From contig NW_004955417.1 of assembly GCF_000276665.1 (NCBI RefSeq), positions 11,372,997 through 11,436,996 on the forward strand: 64,000 nt of DNA, given 5' to 3'. Shown piece by piece: positions 32,576 through 44,785 of this stretch. Within the stretch, counting starts at the first letter, position 1; the number at the start of each line of letters is the position of its first letter. The notes beneath the pieces were generated by a model. The model did not search any database, was not told the origin of the DNA, and saw nothing but the letters and a program-made list of their open reading frames with translations. The stretch is from Chinchilla lanigera. Lineage: Eukaryota; Chordata; Mammalia; Rodentia; Chinchillidae. The position numbers were made by a program, and so were the translations under genes.

Positions 32576-33321
32576 TCTATCAGTTGTTGTGAGATGAGCG
32601 TACCACTAGAAAAAGACAGTGAAGACTACTCATTGGTGTGGATGAATAGATCAGGGGGCACCAAAGCCTAAATTTTCAGAGATACACGAGTACTTGGAGC
32701 CAAGGAATGGTGCCCAAATCTTGCATCATGAAGCCTCAGGTCAGTGCCAGGAGTCTGACAAGCTCCAGCCTGGGCAGTAAGCAACGAGGGGGCCAAAGTG
32801 AGAAGCCAAGGGAACCGAGAACCATGTGTGAGGTATGAGAAGGGTCCAGCAGGCTATGCGGAGGCCCTCTGGAGGAGTTTCCTGAGCTGGCGTTCAGTAT
32901 CTGCCATGGCTTTTTATGTGTGCTTCTGGTGTGGGCATTCTGGGGCTGGTTGAAGGATCTACCAAGGAGGAGGCTTGGTTTCTAGGGTGCTGAGGTTGCT
33001 GGGTGATTACCCTTCCTCCTTCTAGGGATGTGCGCAGACAGAGATGTGTCTGACAGTGGTCCCAGAATCAGACCACTTTCTGTCCTGAGGGGATAAGTTA
33101 CAAAACATACCTTACTCTTACGTTTCTTTTTAAAAGTCCTTTTTTATGTTGAAGTAACTCTAGGTTCACAGGGAGTTGCAAAAATAGTCTGGAAGGGTTC
33201 TGTGTACCCTTCACCCACTTTCTGTCAGTGACAGCACCCCACCTCGCTAGAGTACAGTATCAAATCAGGACACTGACACTGGCCGATCCACAGACCTTTC
33301 TGGGACCCACCAGCTTTACAT
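32576..33321. other. Unique sequence, no gene seen
   Basis: Possibly MaLR interior at its left end; nothing else recognised. Confidence 0.4.
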
Positions 33322-33380
33322 GCATTTGTGTGCATGCATGTGTGTGTGTGTGTGAGTATGTGTGTGTGTGTGTGTTTGTG
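33322..33380 (+). repeat. GT microsatellite
   Basis: Interrupted (GT)n with GCATGCAT at its left end. Confidence 0.9.
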
Positions 33381-33710
33381 AATAGTTCTGTGCAATTTTA
33401 CCACTACTACAATCAAGGTACAGGACTCTTTCTATACATGCTTGAATCATTTTTAAGAAAAATTTAATCCTGAAAGCACTACTAGTTTATGTTGTTTCAA
33501 TAAAATGGATGAGGTCAGAGTTTCTTTTACATTCTTTACACTTTATTAATATTTTTGTGTGAATACGTCCCATGTACCTTTAAGGTCCTAACAATGTTTG
33601 GGTCTTTTTAACTGGATTGGGAGGTTATACTGCTTTTATGTTTTCAACATGCCCTTAGAAAAGGCACCAAAAGAGTGGGGATCGGTTGCCTTGTTTAACA
33701 CTGCCAGATC

Positions 33711-33757
33711 AGAGCCCAGCACACAGCAGCTGTCCAACAAATGTGAAATGAATTAGC
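33711..33757 (+). repeat. MIR 3' tail fragment
   Basis: 'gcccagcacacagcagctgt' then 'ccaacaaatgtgaaatgaat' resembles the end of MIR. Confidence 0.5.
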
Positions 33758-34289
33758 CTGCTGTATCTAGATTCTTACTTCTTTTATCTTGGTGAGTGTG
33801 CTGCTCTCGATCCTGTACAATTCTGTCCAAATTCTTCATCTCGATTTTGGATCTGATTCAGTCCTGTAACTTTCACTGCATTGTTATTTTAATAGGTTAT
33901 TGCCCATAATTAGTCACTATGTGCTTTTCAAAAAATTACAGTTAAGATTGTCTAGCCTAGAATAAATGCATTTGAGAAATGTAAACGGGTACTTTCATGC
34001 CTGCCCTCTCCCTCTTATCTGCCTACTAGCCTATTTCTTCTCACACTCTTCATTTTTTGGCTAAAACATCTACCAGTTCAATGACATTCTTATCCACCTT
34101 CCAGAACTATAAATTCTCGTGAAAATTTCATTAGTATAAAGGTGAAGCAACATACGTTTTTCTGAGTCCCAGCTGTTTGAATTTCATGATGCCTGCTTTG
34201 TGGTTCTTGTTAAAATGATGCACTTTGAGTTACTGGTGACATGGGCAGAGGTTACTTTCATGATTGGAGCAGGGTTATTTCATTTTGGT

Positions 34290-35270
34290 GTTTTCTTTTA
34301 GTTCTTTATATCTTGTAGCTATTAATCCTTTGACAAAGAGCAAGCTGGCAAAGATTTTCTCCTGTTCTATAGGATTTTTTAGAAGGCAGACTTTTATTTT
34401 TTTCTTTTTATTTTATTGGTACATTTTAGATATACATAGAGATAATGTTCATTATAGAGAATTGTACTTGTACATGGTATACCTTGCTTCTTTTATCCTA
34501 CCCCCTCCCCTCTCTTCAGTCCCTCTTCCTTTCTTTATTTTCAAAAGCTTTTCCGTTTTTTCCTTCTCTTCTTTTTTTGTCCCTTCTCCTCTCTCTTAAT
34601 TCACTTTCTCATTTGAACATTTTCTTTCTGTTTCCCAGTATCTGTTATACATTTTGGTCCTTATTTACACTTTTTTTTTCTCACACCAGAGAAACCATTG
34701 ATATTTACACATGTGTGTCTGATTTATTTTATTTAAGAGTATGGTCTTGAGGTAAGTCCATTTATCTAGAAATGTCTCAAACTTATCCTTCTTTATGGCA
34801 GAGCAGTACTCCATTGTATAAAAAATCCACATCTCATTCATTGGTTGATGGGCATTTGGACTGTTTCCAAGATTTAACTATTACGAACTATGCTACTATA
34901 AACATAGGTGTGCATATATCGCTGTGATATGAAGCTTTTAATTCTTTTGGGAAGATATCAAGAAGGGGAATAGCTGGGTCAAATGGGACCTCTAGTTTTA
35001 GTTTTTTGAGGAATATCCACACTGATTTCCAAAGTGGTTGCCCAAGCCTATACTCCCACCAACAGTGGGGAAGGGTTCCTTTTCCCCACCAGCCCCACCA
35101 GCCTTTGTTATTGGTTAATTTCTTGATAGTTGCCATTCTTTCTGGAGTAAGAAGGAATCTCAGTATTGTTTAACTTTGTATCTCTCAAATGAACAGTGAT
35201 CAACATTTTTTCATATATTTATTTGCTGTTTCTACCTCTTCATCTGAAAAGTATGTGTTCGTCTCAGATG
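34290..35270 (-). mobile_element. L1 fragment, antisense
   Basis: The plus strand carries classic reversed L1 ORF2/3' text: 'gcagagcagtactccattgt', 'ggggaatagctgggtcaaat', 'cccaccaacagtggggaagg'. The left part (34390-34680) is a CT-rich reversed 3' region of a lineage-specific L1. Confidence 0.85.
34888..35136 (-). pseudogene. L1 ORF2 C-terminal relic
   Basis: An 82-codon frame whose C-terminal half contains PFDPAIPLLDIFPKELKA and CTPMFI, signature words of the L1 ORF2 protein near its C-terminus. The reverse transcriptase and endonuclease parts are absent and the frame stops early, so it is a dead fragment. Confidence 0.9.
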
Positions 35271-35528
35271 AGAAGGGAGACTTTTAGAGATAAGGAGTGG
35301 AATCAGGGAAGGAGGGAGTGGGGAGTACTGGGATGAAGATAATCAGAATGTGTTATATGCGTGTATGAATCTCATTACTTTGTATGACTAATATGCAACT
35401 TTAATCCAAAACCTAAAGCTGCCCATTGGAACATATCAAGCTAAAACACAGCTGTGGCACACAACAGAAGTGGATAAGCACGAGGTGTGGCTGTAGTTAG
35501 TATAGATCGGGAGGCTTAAAACAATGTG

Positions 35529-35678
35529 GTTTCTTTTTTGTTTTTGAGGCAGGGTCTCTCACTATATGGTTCAGGCAGGTCCTGAACTCACTAGGTAGCC
35601 CCGGTTGGCCTTGAAGCTGAGGCAACCCTCCTGCCTCAGCCTCCTGAATGCTGGTATTATAAGCATGTTCCCAGTCAT
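35529..35678 (-). repeat. B1-type SINE with internal duplication
   Basis: Antisense: 'ttgaggcagggtctctcact', duplicated 'caggcaggtcctgaactcac' / 'ccggttggccttgaagct'. Confidence 0.88.
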
Positions 35679-36334
35679 TAATTCTATTACTTCTTTCATC
35701 AGTTTGCTTTCCCACTTGACTGGGAGTTTCTGGACTATGTGTCTTGTGCCTAATCTATTTGTTGTATATAAAAGAAGAACCACGAAGTCTCACATTTGGT
35801 GCAAATACTTAACCATACAGATACAGATTAGGTGGAAATCCAACCTTTTAGGAATACACATGGGGAATTATTCAATAGATTTCAAATTCAGAATACCTCA
35901 GTAACATTACATGGGTGTTAGAAGATGTTGTACATATGAGGGTGCATTATTTGGAGTTTAGAATCCAGCCCAAACAGTTGACAAGCTTTTATAATTTGCA
36001 TAGGATAGAAGACACGTGAATCGACTACAGCTCCACAACAGACGAGAACATTTTATTGCTTATGTGGCCAGTTCCTATTTTTTTTTTATCAGCTGATGGC
36101 CTCTTTTAGAGAAAGGAGGTTCTTCTCACCTATCTACTACGGCCATTTGTGACTAGCTACGGGAAAGGAAGTTTGTGATGAAAGCTGAAGGAAGTGGACT
36201 TAGTCACTTGCACCAGTGGACTTACTATTTTCATAAAAACTTAGGCAAAGACATATTGATCAGTTTCTTTGGTTGATCATAAAGAGGAGCTGCTCCGCTG
36301 AGGGCTCTGTTCTGAAACCAGGCACCCTCAGTTG

Positions 36335-36660
36335 TTGTGATGATCAGTTTCATATGACAGCTTGAGTAGGTGGCAGTCTCAGTTTTTCATTCAAAGTGCA
36401 TGCACTGCTGTAAAGGCATTTTGCAGAAGTAATTAAAGCCCCTATTAGGTGAGTTGAAGAGAGATTTTCCTGATAATCAGAGCAGGCCCAATTCAATGAG
36501 TTGGTTTAAAAGCAGCTCTGAAATTTTCCTGAGAGTGGAAGAAATTCTGCTTGGGAACAGCACCTTCAGCCTGGGGTGGAAAGTTGCAGTCTGCTCCTTC
36601 TGATGGGCTGCTTCCTGGACGTAGGACTTGCTTAGCCAGTCCTACAATCTTGTAGGTCAT
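36335..36660 (+). mobile_element. Old LTR-like repeat, family not assigned
   Basis: 'gatgatcagtttcatatgac' to 'tgcttagccagtcctacaat' follows the same mid-repetitive family as 51300-51770 (start resembling 'ggttaattttatgtgtcaac'). Strongly diverged. Confidence 0.4.
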
Positions 36661-37224
36661 ATTCGTAGCAGCACATCTCTTAATAACATCTCCTACTCAT
36701 TTTGTTTGAAGCAGAACAGTAACTGGCCAACTGTCCCACGCAATGAAACCTGCCATGCTGTTTGAAAAAACTGAGAGCATGATTTCAGACCTAAATAATT
36801 AAAAGTCATATCAAATGGACATGTTAGTGAAACAATATGCTCTGGGATATTTTTTGGAATGATAGTGCCATATCTCAGCCTTGACACATAACCACAGTGT
36901 GTATGGGTTATGGACAGATCTGCATGCACGTGGGATGTCATCCATGCCTGCGGCATGAAATCATGCAGGAATCGGGCAACAGCTCTAAAAGCAAGTAGAA
37001 TCATGACAAGGTTTGGGGATCACCTGTTGTCTTTAAATTGAGGATGATTAATACTCAAGGAAGAGAATGTTTTAGAGGTTTCAAGAAGGCATAAGAAAAG
37101 CAATATTTTATGTTGGTCTTAAAGGGTCATTTGTAGACTGCTGGGCTAGGCTTCTATTTAGCTAGTAGGTATTATTTATAGATTAGTAGTTATGAAATAA
37201 AATAGCAAGTCCTTAATATTTTAG

Positions 37225-37690
37225 TCCATTAGAACTATTATAGAAAGCTACCATAAACTGGGCAGATTATAAATAACAGAGATTTATTTCCCCAGAATTC
37301 TGGAAATTAGAAAGTCAATGCTTGGTGAGAGCCCACTTCCTGTCACCCAATGGCTGTCTTCTTACTGTAAGGGACAAGGGACCTCTCTGGGATCTTCTAT
37401 TTTTTAATTTAAAAAAATTTTAAATTTTTGCTACTACATGTTTACAGTATGTAAAATGGTTACATTTGTCGTGGGTAGTTGCACATGTTTAAGACCTCTT
37501 ACTTTTTACTTTTTCTTCCTCCCACATCCTTTCCCCTTTATGCCTTGGTCTCCTCTTTCAAAATCACACTGATTTCATTAAAACAGACCTAATAATCTCT
37601 CAAAGTGCCCATCTCCTAATATAATCACTTTGAGGGTTAGGATTTCAATGCAAGCATTATGGGGGAACACAAACATGTTGTCCATTTCAC
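37225..37690 (-). mobile_element. Old MaLR-like LTR, antisense, interrupted
   Basis: 'gctaccataaactgggcaga', 'aacagagatttatttcccca' at left and 'atctcctaatataatcactt', 'gagggttaggatttcaatgc' at right; the middle (about 37404-37550) is unrelated AT/CT-rich sequence. Confidence 0.6.
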
Positions 37691-37754
37691 TTCGTAGCCT
37701 TTGAAATTTTTAGGGTTTGCCCAGAAAAATTAGCAGCTGAATTTTATATATGAT

Positions 37755-37905
37755 TGAGTCAGTACCTTGGAGTTAGGTAGGCTTGGTTCAGATTATCTTG
37801 CTAGCATGCTTGATCCTAGAGCAAGTTACTAGACCTCAATTTTCTCATCTTTGAAGTGAGGAGGATTATGGGAATTTGGTGTGATAATAGGATAATCAAT
37901 GTGGT
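37755..37905 (+). repeat. MIR SINE
   Basis: 'tagagcaagttactagacct' and 'caattttctcatctttgaag' match sense MIR. Confidence 0.65.
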
Positions 37906-39741
37906 TTTTAGAGTGATGTTGACTTATTAGTTGCTATTTTGCCTAAGTCTTATTGTCTAGAAGATTAAGTCAGACACGTCATGAAGTCTCAGGAGTTTGT
38001 CTTTTGTTTTTTGGTCTACCCTCGGGGCATATACAAAATGTATTCCAGCATCATTATAAAACTGCAGTGAAACCTCTGAGATCTGAGCCTATGCTCCTTT
38101 TCTTTCACGATTGATGAAAAATAATCACAATGATTGCAAAGGCTAAAGTCAGCCAAGCTTTTCTTTTCCCAAGCTTGTGCTCTTTGGGCTGGGAACTTGT
38201 GTGGGGATGGGGAAATCCTGGCTGATGCCTGTGTTTCTCTTTCTTGTTCTTCTATGTCTGCACCACTTACTGTGCTGCTGGAAGGCATGACTTGATGGGG
38301 CAGTCATCATCCGGAACTGGGGTGACTGGGTGAGCTGGCTGCTGTAGTGCTGGTGCTTCCTTTCCCTTGGCAGGGAAAACAAGCTTTCAGGGAGTTTTCT
38401 GGGACTCTGATCCTAGCAGTTTCCTACCTGCAGTTCTTTTGATATGGGCACAGCTCCTGTCGTTGAACAATTTTGGCTTTCCTCTTAGCCCCTGGCTGTT
38501 GGCAGCCTGTCCTGCTGTTGGGATCATTTTGTCCATCTAGGGCATCCCTTTAAGATAACACAAGTCTGGTTCCTTACCAGAAGGTTTATAGCTGACCAAT
38601 GGGGAAACTGAATGTTTTTACCTCACCAAACGCTGGAAAAGCTGGCTGTTCTTTTTGTTGTCCTGCTTCTTTTCTACCACATAGACAGTTCCAGGGAGCA
38701 TTTCATTGCTAACACTTGGGGGTGAGTCAGGAATCAGTCTGAAATCTCAAAGAAACAAATAACAGACTTTCCAAACTGTGTCTTTGAAGAGTCTCTCACT
38801 TGGTCTTAGGTGGGGAGACTACCAGCTTCTTGTCCTCTGTGGGGAGGGATCTTGTGATACTAAGAACTCTCTTCAAAACACCCATTGCCTCTTGGCCTTT
38901 TCCTTCTTCTAACGAGTTTTTGCATTTGTTTTATATCACCAGGAAGAGGGTGATGGGCTCCTGTTGGTCGAGCTCTGGAAAATCCTGTAGGAATGCCCTT
39001 GCAGTCTGTTGTCTTATCTTTGGGGAACTGGGAAAATGCTGAAATGGGAGGAGTCCCTTTGAGCACCCTGCTTCACCACAGCTGGGGTTATCAGTTCTAA
39101 GGGGTGGGTCTGTAGGCAGACTCCTCCAGACACTGGGTCCCAGGAAGCCTCTGGGTTCCCTTGGGTGTGCTCAAACCCCATAGTAGAAATCTTAATTCTT
39201 AATCTCTACTAACCACAAATCAAGGTGTTTTCTGGTGGGTGTTCGTCAAAACCAGCCTGGTTGAGGGAAATCATATTAAAGTAAACGCAAAGCCAAAGCT
39301 GTTAACCCTCCCATGATTATTTGCATGTTGAACAAGAAGGAAAATTCCTGCGGGGAAAGAAAATCTAACTTGAGAATTTCAAAAGAGAATTTTTGGCAGA
39401 TGAACCCCATGTTCTGTCCTGTTGCGGCCAGGCTGTCCAGGGCTGGGTGTGAGGCAGGGGAGTTCTTAAAAAGTTTCCAGGCACTCTGCTTCTCTCCTTA
39501 GAGGGGTCCTCTTTTACTGCCCCCTGGAGTTTGAAGGACTTCTTCCTTCTATTGACACTGGGTTAGCTCTGATGCGACTCACAGACATTCTGTGTAAGTT
39601 TATAACCAGAATTGGAGATGTAGAAAAATGATACCGAGTTTGAAAGGTATGTGGAAGCAAAACAAAACAAAACGCTACCACGTTCATTATTCCTACAGCA
39701 CCAGCTAAAAGGCATGGGCATTCTTAGCCTCTTCTCAAAAT
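37906..39741. other. Unique sequence, no gene seen
   Basis: Moderate GC, no repeats recognised. No splice-flanked exon or known protein could be found in any frame. Confidence 0.5.
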
Positions 39742-39760
39742 GACCAGTAGGGGGCACTGC
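39742..39760 (+). promoter_or_regulatory. CTCF motif
   Basis: 'gaccagtagggggcactgc' (39742-39760) contains the CTCF core CCASYAGRKGGCRCT with no forbidden base (CCAGTAGGGGGCACT at 39744-39758). The preceding T and GA also fit the longer matrix. Forward orientation. Confidence 0.75.
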
Positions 39761-40554
39761 AGGGTGAGATTCCCAGCACTTCCCTGACCTCCCACCCATA
39801 AAAACTTACTAGGAGACAAAGTATGGACTATAACACACCTATTTTAACTACGGTGGATTTTTAGCCACAATAATACTTGCTGGGAGATTGATTATAAATT
39901 CAAAATCTCAGTTGTTCCTCTGATATGATGAGCTAAAAAAGGAATTTTTAGTATGAAGAATGTCGGATATAGTCTGACTGGCTTTCACAGGCTAGGAAGT
40001 GCTGAACCCCAGTGGCTGTCCCTGGAAAAATGGTTCGGATGTGACCACTTCATGACTCTGATGCCTTTGACTAGGGCACCGAAGGAAGGGTCTGGCAGCC
40101 TTAGATTAAGGGATGCAGGGGAGCCAGCAACATGAAAGCCGAGTGTTTTATAATGACAGGAAGCAGCTATCTTCTCTGCTGACTGGGACATTTTATTGGA
40201 TGTCGGGCAATTGAACTTAAAGCCAACAGCAAGTTTATTATAAAATCAGACGAAGAAGGGAAAAATAGTCCCTTTTTTAAGGAGTAGAAATTGAGGTGCC
40301 CATGAGAATAAAGAGCAAACAAATTATAGGTTTTAAAACGCAGATACATGAGCAAAAATCCAAGGCAGAATTTGAAGCTGAGCTTTTAAAATTTATTTTA
40401 TTTATTTTCTTGAGGCTTTTAAATTGAAAACAAAATTATTTTTCAACCACGGGATACACTCATGTGATACATATCAAAACGTTCAAAGAGGTTTGTGGTT
40501 AGTCTCCTATATCTTTCTAGTTTGCAATTTCCCCTCATGGCTTTCTAGAGACAC

Positions 40555-40615
40555 CACGTGTGTGTGTGCGTGTGCGTGCGTGCACACACGCGCACGCACA
40601 CACACACACACACGT
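40555..40615. repeat. Alternating purine-pyrimidine inverted repeat
   Basis: (GT/GC)n turns into (CA/CG)n around TGCA at 40581-40584. The arms pair for about 25 bp with two mismatches. Such a tract can form Z-DNA or a hairpin. Confidence 0.9.
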
Positions 40616-40639
40616 ATGGGTTACATACCATCTCAATTT

Positions 40640-40722
40640 TGTTTCTTTTTTGAGGTAAGATCTCACTAAGTTGCCTGGGCTGGACTCTATCTGGAATTAT
40701 AGAGATATGCCACTACCCTGAG
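40640..40722 (-). repeat. Degraded B1-type SINE
   Basis: 'tttgaggtaagatctcacta' and 'ttgcctgggctggactct' indicate an old antisense copy. Confidence 0.55.
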
Positions 40723-40784
40723 ATCTGATTTTGTTTTTAATGTGACTATATTTTTGAGAAAATTCTGTTTTAGTTTTAAAGTGT

Positions 40785-40797
40785 TTCTTTATTCTTT

Positions 40798-40848
<51 letters not shown>

Positions 40849-40973
40849 CTCTTTCTCTCTTTCTCTCTTTCTCTCTTTCTTTCTCTCTTTCTCTCTTTCT
40901 TTCTCTCTTTCTCTCTTTCTCTCTTTCTTTCTCTCTTTCTCTCTTTCTCTCTTTCTCTCTTTCTCTCTTTCTC

Positions 40974-41027
<54 letters not shown>

Positions 41028-41033
41028 TTTCTT
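40785..41033 (+). repeat. CTTT/CTCTCTTT polypyrimidine tract
   Basis: About 250 bp of uninterrupted pyrimidine: (CTTT)n on both flanks and a middle built of CTCTCTTT-type units. The long open frame across it (Phe/Leu/Ser repeats) is an artefact. Confidence 0.97.
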
Positions 41034-42770
41034 TGCTGTAAGCTATTCCATTGTCTATGGATCGGCCTCAGGGAAATTATCAGTTTTTCCTTGCTACAGA
41101 AAAGCAGTTGACGAACATGTTATACAGAACGCCAGAGCTGCAAGTTTCCATAGCTGTCAATTCAGTATCAGGCTGCTTTCTGAGAGTTAGGGTGCAATGA
41201 CAGAATCCTGCGAAAGTCTTTGTACACCAAGTTGACTCAAGATGGTGAAAGTCTGTGAATCTATGACCTCAGCTCTAACCCAAGGTCAGTTATGATGTTT
41301 ACTGAGTTCTACTCATATCATAGTATTGCAGTATGGATTCTGAGGAACTTTCTAACTTCTCACTGTTTTGCTTTCTCTGTGTCCCAATTTATTCATTTGT
41401 AAAATCAGAAAGCTGGTCTACAAGGGGTTTTGATATTTTTTTCTTAAGCTATAGTACTTAAAAAAACAAAACAAAACCCCAGAGACTTAGGAGGAACTCT
41501 AATAAAGGCAAAAGAATGGCATGGTTTTTAAGTTTCTTCTTTATTTCTTGGCGAATAGTTTTCTGTAGAACCCCTGAAGTACCCCTGAGAAGCTGCAGGG
41601 ATTCATGGAGAACCGTGTGAAAAGAAAAATCCATCCAGGCAACAGCTGGATGGTTTTCTGTCCACGTCTGTGACATTATAATAATGGCTGTTCTATGATT
41701 CACAAGGGTAGAAGATTTTGTTGAAATTTGACCACTGACTAGCTTCTATTTGAATTATGAAATTAGATTCTTCCCAGAAAGGAGGTGATTTAGAACATCC
41801 ACAGTAGGTCTGGTGCTGTGGCTTAAAGATGGCTTGTTCCCCAAGGGAAACACATGCCTGATGTTGGACCTTCAGCATCCCAAACAGTGAGCTAAGCAGG
41901 CCTCTTTTCTTTATAATGTTACTCAGCTTCAGGTATTCAGTTATAGTAGCAAATATATACATAGGAAGCAGAGAGACTTAGAGGTATTTATAATTTGGTT
42001 GAACTTGAAAAATATGAAAAAGTTTAGGTGTTGATATTTTTCAGCAATATAAATAACTATCTCTCTGCTTTAGACAGCTTGAAAGGATTCTAAATATGTT
42101 TGAATTAATAGAATGCTGGAAGCATATTCCACTCTAATTATATTTTCTAGAAGAGTAATCATGTGTATGTGTCCCTGTATTTTTAAAATTGTAGGCAGGG
42201 TATTTTGCTATTGTTCTTTTTTATTATTCTCTTTAAAATAAAAAAAATAAAATTGTAGGCAGACTGAACCATCAGTGCTAGTCTGGACATAACATACCAT
42301 TTACCTCTTAGGAATATCTGTTGTGGGTCTGTGGTGTCTGAGAAATTTGGCTGAGGCAGGTGGAGTTCAGTGAAGATTTAACCCTAAAAACACTCCAGAG
42401 TGAATGCATAAGGACATAAATCCCTGGCCCATTGAGTGCTAGCAGAGGAGTCAGAAAAGGTATTCCTGATTTATGGTCACATTTCAAAGCCCATGAATAG
42501 CTTCACTTACTTGCTGAACCATTGCAAATTATTCCCTATGTCTAAGGTAAGAAAGATTTCTGGCATTGATAAGCTAAGTATTTAACCTTTTTTCAAACTT
42601 ATGAAATGTGAATATAGTGTACAATAATAAAAGCAGGGTTTATGGGCTCCTGATTCTTAGTATTATGCTAGCATTGCCATTTCTCCCCGTTCCCATAATG
42701 TTTACTGTTTTAGAATTTGAACCCAGATTTTAATGTTTTAATGGAAGTCAGAGGAGCTATGGGATGTGCA

Positions 42771-42771
<1 letters not shown>
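41034..42771. other. Mostly unique sequence, no gene seen
   Basis: A short MIR-like piece near 41373-41430 ('caatttattcatttgtaaaa'); nothing else recognised. Confidence 0.5.

Positions 42772-42810
<39 letters not shown>
42772..42810 (+). repeat. GT microsatellite
   Basis: (GT)n of about 17 units ending in GCGCAC. Confidence 0.92.
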
Positions 42811-43094
42811 ACATGTGGCTGGCACAAAGGAGTTGTGGCTTCAGGTTTGTTCAGAAGTTTGTAAGTTTATAAAATTATTAGTAACAAAGTTTAAGGGTCC
42901 AAATAGTCTCTCTCAATCTTTAATACTGTGTGGGATTATGAGAGAGTCTTGGACTCTTTCTGCCAATATCTGGGAATTTTATGGATCTTCAAAGAAGGAA
43001 TCAGAATCTCTGTTTTCTCTGTTTGCCATCTGCTAGAAGCCATCCTAGCCAAGAAATGCTTCACCATAGCACAGAGAATTTCAGAAGTCATTTT

Positions 43095-43184
43095 TATTTT
43101 TATTTTTTAGTTTCAGAAAAAGTCTTACAAAATTGCCCAAGCTGGCTTTGAACTTGTGATCCTCCTGCCTTAGCTGCCCAAGTC
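43095..43184 (-). repeat. Degraded B1-type SINE
   Basis: 'aagctggctttgaacttgtg' and 'atcctcctgccttagctgcc' in antisense. Confidence 0.65.
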
Positions 43185-43511
43185 TTTTGACTGAAATGAG
43201 TTTTTACAGGCAGATGACACATAGTAGAAGAACACAGGAAATGAACCTGCCCTGAGAGGTCCTGGATCAGCCTCTGAACTGAAGAGTAGGAAACGGACAA
43301 GGCCAGGAGGGAAGGCCTGATTTCCTTAAGGAGCTAATCAGAGCTTTCCCAACCTCAAAAAGAGCTTGCTGCTGCTAGTTATAGAGGCGTAGGTTAGCAT
43401 TAGGCTTAACACTCCCATGTAACTAATGTTAAGTCAGTGATATCTCTATGTAATAAGGACAAATGCTAGCATTGAAGAGACATGATGAAATAGTTTATCA
43501 AATTAATTGCC

Positions 43512-43941
43512 TGTTATGGCTGTGTCTAGATGTCCCCCAAAGACTTGGACTGAAAGTCCAAAGGTTGGAATTTTCAAAGGTGGCTGGATCGAGAGTTGGT
43601 GATGCTGGGATTAAGGGTGTGAGATTATTATATCAGTCCACTGATTGGCTTGGTATAATTCTGGGTGTGAATAAAGGAAAGCCCATCATGTAGGTGTGTA
43701 GCCTGGATAGAATAAGAGGGACAGAGTTGCTGTGGCGACTTTCTGCTTGCTTCTTTGCTACTTCCCTGCTTTGCTGCCCTCTGCCTGCCATGAACTCTTT
43801 CTCCTCTGTGATGCCCCTTTGCCATGCCTCTGCCAAATATGAACCAAAACCTCTATAAACTGTGAACTACAGTAAACCTTTCCTCCTTTAACTTTGGGTG
43901 TTGGGTATTTTGTCTCAGCAGTAAGAAAAGTAACTAAGACA
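43512..43941 (+). mobile_element. Solo LTR, ERVL-MaLR type
   Basis: TGTTATGG at 43512 to AAGACA at 43941, with 'gtgtctagatgtcccccaaa', 'tgaactacagtaaacctttc' and 'gggtattttgtctcagcagt'. Flanks TTGCC/TTGTC match at 4 of 5. 430 bp. Confidence 0.8.
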
Positions 43942-44137
43942 TTGTCTCATTGGGGAAGTCTCTTAGAATGATTCCAACAATTCTGAACATGCAAATCAAG
44001 TAATTATTGGCAAGTACAGGTTTAGTATTCAGTTGCGGCTGGAAAAGGATGGGAATTCATACTCTGTCAAATTCCCATGAACAGAGAAGAGAGTTCCTTC
44101 CTTAGGATAGTGAAAAATTATTAATTGATTGATTACA

Positions 44138-44290
44138 AGACTAGGGATTCAATCCAAGGTTTTCATAGTGAGTTATAGCCTCAGCCGTTTATTTATTTAG
44201 CATTTTAAGTCTTTTGACAGGGGCTTGCTGAGTTGCTAAATTGCCCAGGCTGGGCTCAAACTTGCAATTCTGCCTCAGCTTTTTAGTGCC
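44138..44290 (-). repeat. Degraded ID-like then B1-like SINE
   Basis: 'gggattcaatccaaggtttt' (ID-like, antisense) is followed by 'attgcccaggctgggctcaa' (B1-like, antisense). Confidence 0.5.
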
Positions 44291-44785
44291 TGCAGTTGCA
44301 TGCAGAGAAGTTCTTTGAAGGAATTCTCTGAAGGCCTCCAACACAGGAGCAAGCCGTATTTGAAGCACAGCACCGTGCATAGTCCTCAAGGCCTTTCAGA
44401 TGAAGTCTGCTCACTAACTCCTCGCGGTATGACTCTAAAAGTTATGGGAATGTCTTCCCTCCTTCGTTTCCCCAGTTCTTACCTTTTCTCTCTTTCCTCC
44501 CCTCCCACCCTCTCACCCAGACCTACTGTGTGTTGTAAGTCGTTTCCCTTTTTAAAGGAGTTCTTTGCAAAAAAAGTTCAGAGAATTCTACCTATTGTCA
44601 AATTCCCAAAATATTGATACAGTATTTTGTATAACCATAGTATAATAATCAAAAGCAGAAAATTGGTATAATACTATTATTTTAATCTATATACCTTATC
44701 TACATTTTACAAACTGCCCTATAAATGCCCCTTTTCTGGTCTAGTATCCAATTTGGGAACACATAATGCATTTAGTTATTGCTTA

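Noticed and set aside
40742..41041. 99-codon Phe/Leu/Ser-rich frame
   Set aside because: Translation of the CTTT/CTCT tract.
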